A stretch of 64,000 nucleotides of DNA from an uncultured Prevotellaceae bacterium (GTDB lineage Bacteria > Bacteroidota > Bacteroidia > Bacteroidales > Bacteroidaceae). The notes beneath the pieces were generated by a model. That model saw only the letters and a list, made by a program, of their open reading frames with translations. It had not been told where the DNA came from and did no database searches. Made by a program: the position numbers and the translations under genes. This document shows positions 60,943 to 64,000 of this stretch, piece by piece (the first letter of the stretch is position 1; each line of letters begins with the position of its first letter). The stretch is taken from NCBI GenBank assembly GCA_900315565.1, contig OMZS01000006.1:45579-109578 (forward strand), read 5' to 3'.

Positions 60943-61020
60943 GTCCCCCATTAGACCCATTACTCCCATTAGACACATTTCTCCCATTTGACACATTACT
61001 CCCATTAGACCCATAAAACG
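60943..61020. repeat. Low-complexity CCCATTAGACCCATTACT spacer before hisC
   Basis: Words CCCATTAGACCC, CATTACTCCCATTAGACAC and CATTTCTCCCATTTGAC fill the 78-bp gap and end three bases before the hisC ATG. This parallels the spacers at 7415-7482, 11331-11455 and 41745-41861. Confidence 0.75.
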
Positions 61021-62061
61021 ATGAAACCCCTTGAACAACTCGTTCGCCCCAACATCTGGCGACTGGCACCCTACAGCAGCGCCCGCAACGAATATAGCGG
61101 ACGTACAGCCCGCGTGTTTCTCGATGCCAACGAAAACCCATACAACGCACCCTTCAACCGCTATCCCGACCCCCTGCAGCTGGAAGTGAAACAGAGGCTC
61201 AGCCGAGTGAAGGGCGTAAGTCCCGAGCAAATATTTCTGGGCAATGGCAGCGACGAGGCCATCGACCTGCCCTACCGCTGCTTCTGCGAGCCAGGCAAGG
61301 ACAACGTGGTGGCCATCGAGCCCACCTACGGCATGTACAAGGTGTGCGCTGACATCAACAACGTGGAGTATCGGCCCGTGCTGCTCGACCAGAACTACCA
61401 GATTGAGGCCGCCCGGCTGCTGGAAGCCTGCGACGCAAACACAAAAATCATTTGGATATGCTCGCCCAACAATCCTACGGGCAACAGCATCCGCCGCGAG
61501 GAGATAGTCAGCACCATCGAGCAGTTTCAGGGGCTGGTCATCGTTGACGAGGCTTATATTGACTTCTCTTCGCAAAAGTCGCTCCGCGCCGAGCTCGGCA
61601 AATACCCCAATCTCATAGTACTCAACACCTTCAGCAAGGCTTGGGGCTGCGCTGCCATCAGGCTCGGCATGGCCTTCGCCAGCAAAGAGATTATCAATAT
61701 ATATAATAAGGTGAAATATCCCTACAATGTCAACCAGCTCACACAGCAACAGGCTCTCGAAGCCCTCTCCGACCCCTACGAGGTGGACCGGTGGGTGCGC
61801 ATGCTGCTACAGGAGCGCAGCCGGATGATTGAGGCGTTCAAAATGCTGCCCATCTGCGAGAAAGTGTATCCCACCGATGCCAACTTCTTCCTCTGCAAGA
61901 TGAACAACGCCCAGCAGACTTACGACTATCTGGTTGACCAGGGAATCATAGTCCGCAACCGCACCCGGGTGCAACTCTGCGGCAACTGCCTCAGAGTGAC
62001 CATCGGCACAAAAACCGAGAACAACGAGCTGCTGGCAGCCTTGCGTTGTTTCAGGGGTTAA
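61021..62061 (+). CDS. hisC: Histidinol-phosphate aminotransferase
   Basis: 346 residues. PLP enzyme converting imidazole acetol phosphate to histidinol phosphate. Seen: [64 protein letters not shown], and the PLP-lysine segment [19 protein letters not shown]-terminal [17 protein letters not shown]. In relatives hisB often follows; here the next gene is an unrelated lipoprotein. Confidence 0.95.
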   Translation: MKPLEQLVRPNIWRLAPYSSARNEYSGRTARVFLDANENPYNAPFNRYPDPLQLEVKQRLSRVKGVSPEQIFLGNGSDEAIDLPYRCFCEPGKDNVVAIEPTYGMYKVCADINNVEYRPVLLDQNYQIEAARLLEACDANTKIIWICSPNNPTGNSIRREEIVSTIEQFQGLVIVDEAYIDFSSQKSLRAELGKYPNLIVLNTFSKAWGCAAIRLGMAFASKEIINIYNKVKYPYNVNQLTQQQALEALSDPYEVDRWVRMLLQERSRMIEAFKMLPICEKVYPTDANFFLCKMNNAQQTYDYLVDQGIIVRNRTRVQLCGNCLRVTIGTKTENNELLAALRCFRG

Positions 62062-62159
62062 ATGCAGGTACAAAGTTCTGCGGGAGTTATCCAACCCCCA
62101 AAGTTGCAATTTGTTGTTAAAAATACGAAATAAAAGTAACACCTATGCAATAAAATGAT

Positions 62160-62167
62160 TAATTTTG
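62160..62167 (+). promoter_or_regulatory. -7 element of the lipoprotein gene at 62203
   Basis: TAATTTTG, 35 bp before the ATG; the -33 is unclear. Confidence 0.45.
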
Positions 62168-62202
62168 TGCCCGCTTAGAACAAAATGTACCAAAAGTAGA
62201 AA

Positions 62203-62889
62203 ATGAAGAAATTATTTTTCATAGCTTCAGTTGCTCTTGCACTCATATTTACAAGCTGCAACAACAAAAAAGGGTTTGAAGGCATGTCGTCGAGCGAAGA
62301 CCCCGCAGCCGAGGCTGTCATGGCCGCCGTAGAAGAGGCCGACACCCTGCAGAGCCTGCTTCTTCAGGAAATTGAAGAGCAAGACATCAAAGGCCTTACC
62401 CAAGCCATTGGCGAAGCACAGATGCGCATCACCGAACTGGCCGACAGCGGCGATGTGGAGGTGGCCCGCGTCTATGCCATGAAGCTCCACCAGGTCATCA
62501 AAGACAATGCCGAAGACATCAAGGCATTCGGCATCGACGACCCCACCCTCAACCAGATTGTGATGAAAATAGCCAATATGCCCATTGGTGCCAGCGACGA
62601 TGCCGCAACCATCGTCAAAGCCCTTGGAACAGCAGCCAAAGAAGGCGCAAAACAAGCTTCCGAAATCACCATCCGCCGCTCGCAGCCCGTGAAACCCGCA
62701 ACGGTAGAACCTGTGCAGCCCGCCGAAACCACACCGGCACCACAGCCGGCACCAGCAGCCAAGCCGGCAGCTCCCAAGGCAGCTCCTGCAGCCAAACCCG
62801 CTGCTCCCGCCAAAGCTGCTCCTGCACAACCCGCAGCTAAACCCGCACGCCAAACCCGAAAAGACGAAGGCGGCGAGGTAAGACTATAA
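62203..62889 (+). CDS. Lipoprotein with Ala/Pro-rich tail
   Basis: 228 residues. Lipobox LALIFTSC with Cys19, so membrane-anchored. Residues ~35-150 are helical and acidic (EEADTLQSLLLQEIEEQDIKG, VYAMKLHQVIKDNAEDI). Residues ~160-220 are low complexity with repeated KPAAPAKAAP words, then a charged end. No family recognised. It probably spans from a membrane through the periplasm, like other Pro/Ala-rich anchors, but function is unknown. Its own -7 box and terminator suggest a separate unit from hisC. Confidence 0.75.
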   Translation: MKKLFFIASVALALIFTSCNNKKGFEGMSSSEDPAAEAVMAAVEEADTLQSLLLQEIEEQDIKGLTQAIGEAQMRITELADSGDVEVARVYAMKLHQVIKDNAEDIKAFGIDDPTLNQIVMKIANMPIGASDDAATIVKALGTAAKEGAKQASEITIRRSQPVKPATVEPVQPAETTPAPQPAPAAKPAAPKAAPAAKPAAPAKAAPAQPAAKPARQTRKDEGGEVRL

Positions 62890-62923
62890 TTCGCAAAAAC
62901 CAAAAAACTTTTTCTCAATTTCG

Positions 62924-62961
62924 GCACCAGTTCAGACATCTGTTCTGGTGCTGTTTTTTTA
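62924..62961 (+). terminator. Terminator of the lipoprotein gene
   Basis: GCACCAG / CTGGTGC stem with inner CAGA/TCTG pairing, then TGTTTTTTT. Confidence 0.85.
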
Positions 62962-62989
62962 TCCCAAATCGGTCGTTAGGCCCAATAAG

Positions 62990-63096
62990 CCCTCGTTCCC
63001 TTAGGATGAAATACCTGGCGGAACGAGGGTTTCTCGGTAGAAATGTTAAAATTGCGTTAATTCAAGGGCTAAAATGTGTGAATGTGTGAATGTGTG
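62990..63096 (+). repeat. Composite repeat, copy III: covarying hairpin, core, ATGTGTGA array
   Basis: Stem CCCTCGTTCC (62990-62999) / GGAACGAGGG (63020-63029), perfect. Loop with TAGGATGAAATACC, then the core TTTCTCGGTAGAAATG, TTAAAATTGCGTTAATTCA and AGGGCTAAA as in copies I and II. Here the array unit is ATGTGTGA (nearly three units, 63074-63096) instead of GGTGACCC. Confidence 0.85.
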
Positions 63097-63422
63097 TTTC
63101 GTATTATCTCATATTTGCCAACCGATAGCCTTTGAAACATTCTGCCGTCGTTTCAGGGTGCAGCAGGCCGTTCTCGTACTTCGTCATGCCGAGCATGATT
63201 TACGGCCTCAAGAACGCCAAAAGTCTTCATGCTCTGTGGTTTAAGGCTCTGCTGACTCTGTAAAAAGTTGAGAATGAATAACTTAAATTGCTTTTGGCTC
63301 CATAATTTCCGAGTTATTTATCATCAATAAATTCCTCCCTATTTTCTATAAAGATTTTACTTAGATTTTTTCTATCTATCTCATTTTAAGTTAGTTACAA
63401 CCGATTTTGAACGGACAGTTCT

Positions 63423-63570
63423 CACATTCACACATTCACACATTCACACATTCACACATTTTAGCCTATAAAAGTTTACCACTCAAAATTAATTAATATA
63501 TATATTAATATATATATTAAAATTTTTGTGATTCCTAAAATGTGTGAATGTGTGAATGTGTGAATGTGTG
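63423..63570. repeat. Two opposed 8-bp arrays around an AT palindrome
   Basis: TCACACAT units (about 4.6, 63423-63459) end in TTTTAGCC, the reverse of the GGCTAAAA junction of copy III. After TTAATATATATATTAATATA (63493 region) the opposite orientation ATGTGTGA array runs from 63540 to 63570 (about 3.9 units), preceded by CCTAAA. The two arrays can pair into a long stem. Confidence 0.8.
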
Positions 63571-63792
63571 TTTTGAGCTGTGCTCATTTTCTTGTCTGTT
63601 TCGTACCAGGCAGCGGGGCAGCAAGTCATACATATTATTAACCATAGCTATATAGTAAATTAACGGGGTTTATATTAATAATTCTCGCCCCCGCCGTGTC
63701 CTGTTTGGCAAGGGGCTATCAAAGTGCAAAGGTACTACACAGGCAGCGAATTTGCAAATTTTCTGAATGGTTTTTCTGTCAAATAATCCATC

Positions 63793-63905
63793 TTTTTGAT
63801 TCCGTTCGTACAAATTCATTTTCTGTTTATTTGTGTGCGTACAAACATCGTCGGAGCAGATTTTTTCATCTTTCGACGCAAAATTTTTATCTTTCGGCGC
63901 GCGCT
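63793..63905 (+). repeat. 21-bp array (two units) with conserved flank, part of composite repeat copy III
   Basis: CAAATTCATTTTCTGTTTAT, GTACAAACATCGTCGGAGCA, then two CATCTTTCGRCGCAAAATTT-type units and GGCGCGCGCTCCC. It is the inverted counterpart of 49718-49845. No gene is supported in the gap 62962-63989. Confidence 0.75.
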
Positions 63906-63918
63906 CCCCTCCCTTCTT

Positions 63919-63926
63919 TAACTTTG
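63919..63926 (+). promoter_or_regulatory. -7 element of the gene entering at the right edge
   Basis: TAACTTTG lies 63 bp before the ATG at 63990, just after the 21-bp array copy. Confidence 0.5.
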
Positions 63927-63989
63927 CAGTCTGAAAAGAGTGTCCTTACGAACTCTTAAATAATTTAACGTTCAAAAAATTGAGAAAAG

Positions 63990-64000
63990 ATGAAGAGAAA
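63990..64000 (+). CDS. Start of a gene cut by the right edge
   Basis: ATGAAGAGAAA (Met-Lys-Arg) follows an A/G-rich stretch and a promoter-like box. Only three codons are visible, so no product can be named. Confidence 0.3.

Noticed and set aside
63696-63959. 87-codon frame near the right edge
   Set aside because: It covers the 21-bp array and promoter region and resembles no protein.

Overview
The window reads as a chromosomal segment of a Bacteroidota species, most likely a Prevotella-type member of the Bacteroidales. The evidence is a consistent promoter grammar (a TAnnTTTG -7 box, usually with TTTG/TTG 19-20 nt upstream), a serine palmitoyltransferase, an RNF complex with an RseC partner, a class III fructose bisphosphatase, a TamL-type lipoprotein barrel, a PorD/DUF4835 protein, a BspA-type leucine-rich repeat protein with a sorting-domain-like tail, and DUF3127, GHL10 and C69 families. 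No prophage, CRISPR, plasmid or antibiotic-resistance module is visible. Most of the DNA is housekeeping; the unusual content lies between the genes.

Layout. 1-4.3 kb: the end of lysA, two atypical glycosyltransferase-like genes, fbp. 4.3-11.3 kb: a repeat-rich gap, then a DUF3127 gene divergent from a replication/repair run (dnaN, DnaQ-like exonuclease, coaBC, porD-like, recN). 11.4-18 kb: a protease-like/TPR protein, a YycJ-type hydrolase, a small lipoprotein, TamL, a SpoU methyltransferase, tRNA-Lys. 18.3-31 kb: inositol-phosphate synthase, a BspA-like surface protein behind a ~300-nt structured leader, C69 and M23 peptidases, nadC, a small outer-membrane barrel, cstA, a GHL10 glycoside hydrolase, then 1.2 kb of repeats that starts with a putative small RNA. 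31-38 kb: threonine operon (thrA, apgM-like probable homoserine kinase, thrC) and gdhA; a second copy of the small RNA lies at 38.3 kb. 38.5-45.2 kb: glnS with a TPR gene, dedA, a lipid kinase divergent from serine palmitoyltransferase, tRNA-Pro. 45.3-51.2 kb: a polyol/mannonate-type dehydrogenase divergent from a fucose-isomerase-like enzyme, a 1.2-kb repeat field, galE. 51.4-58.6 kb: rseC-rnfBCDGEA and an MltF-like lytic transglycosylase. 58.7-62.9 kb: hisG-hisD-hisC and an Ala/Pro-rich lipoprotein. 63-64 kb: a repeat field and the promoter of a gene that runs off the end.

How the parts connect. The lysine and threonine branches of aspartate metabolism are present, with an alkaline-phosphatase-fold enzyme where a homoserine kinase is expected. 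Serine palmitoyltransferase, a sphingosine/diacylglycerol-kinase-like enzyme and a stand-alone inositol-phosphate synthase point to sphingolipids and possibly inositol lipids. RNF couples ferredoxin and NADH to an ion gradient.

Strongest candidates for something undescribed: (1) a composite repeat seen three times, made of a hairpin whose stem covaries between copies, a near-invariant core, and an 8-bp tandem array whose unit sequence differs between copies; in two copies a 21-bp array lies farther along in the same order; (2) a small-RNA family with two copies that share the 5' half but carry unrelated terminator hairpins; (3) a ~190-bp miniature transposon-like element with inverted ends inserted at CTAG, in one copy inside a palindrome that also occurs unoccupied nearby; (4) the structured leader of the BspA-like gene; (5) low-complexity spacers that end within a few bases of start codons throughout the window.
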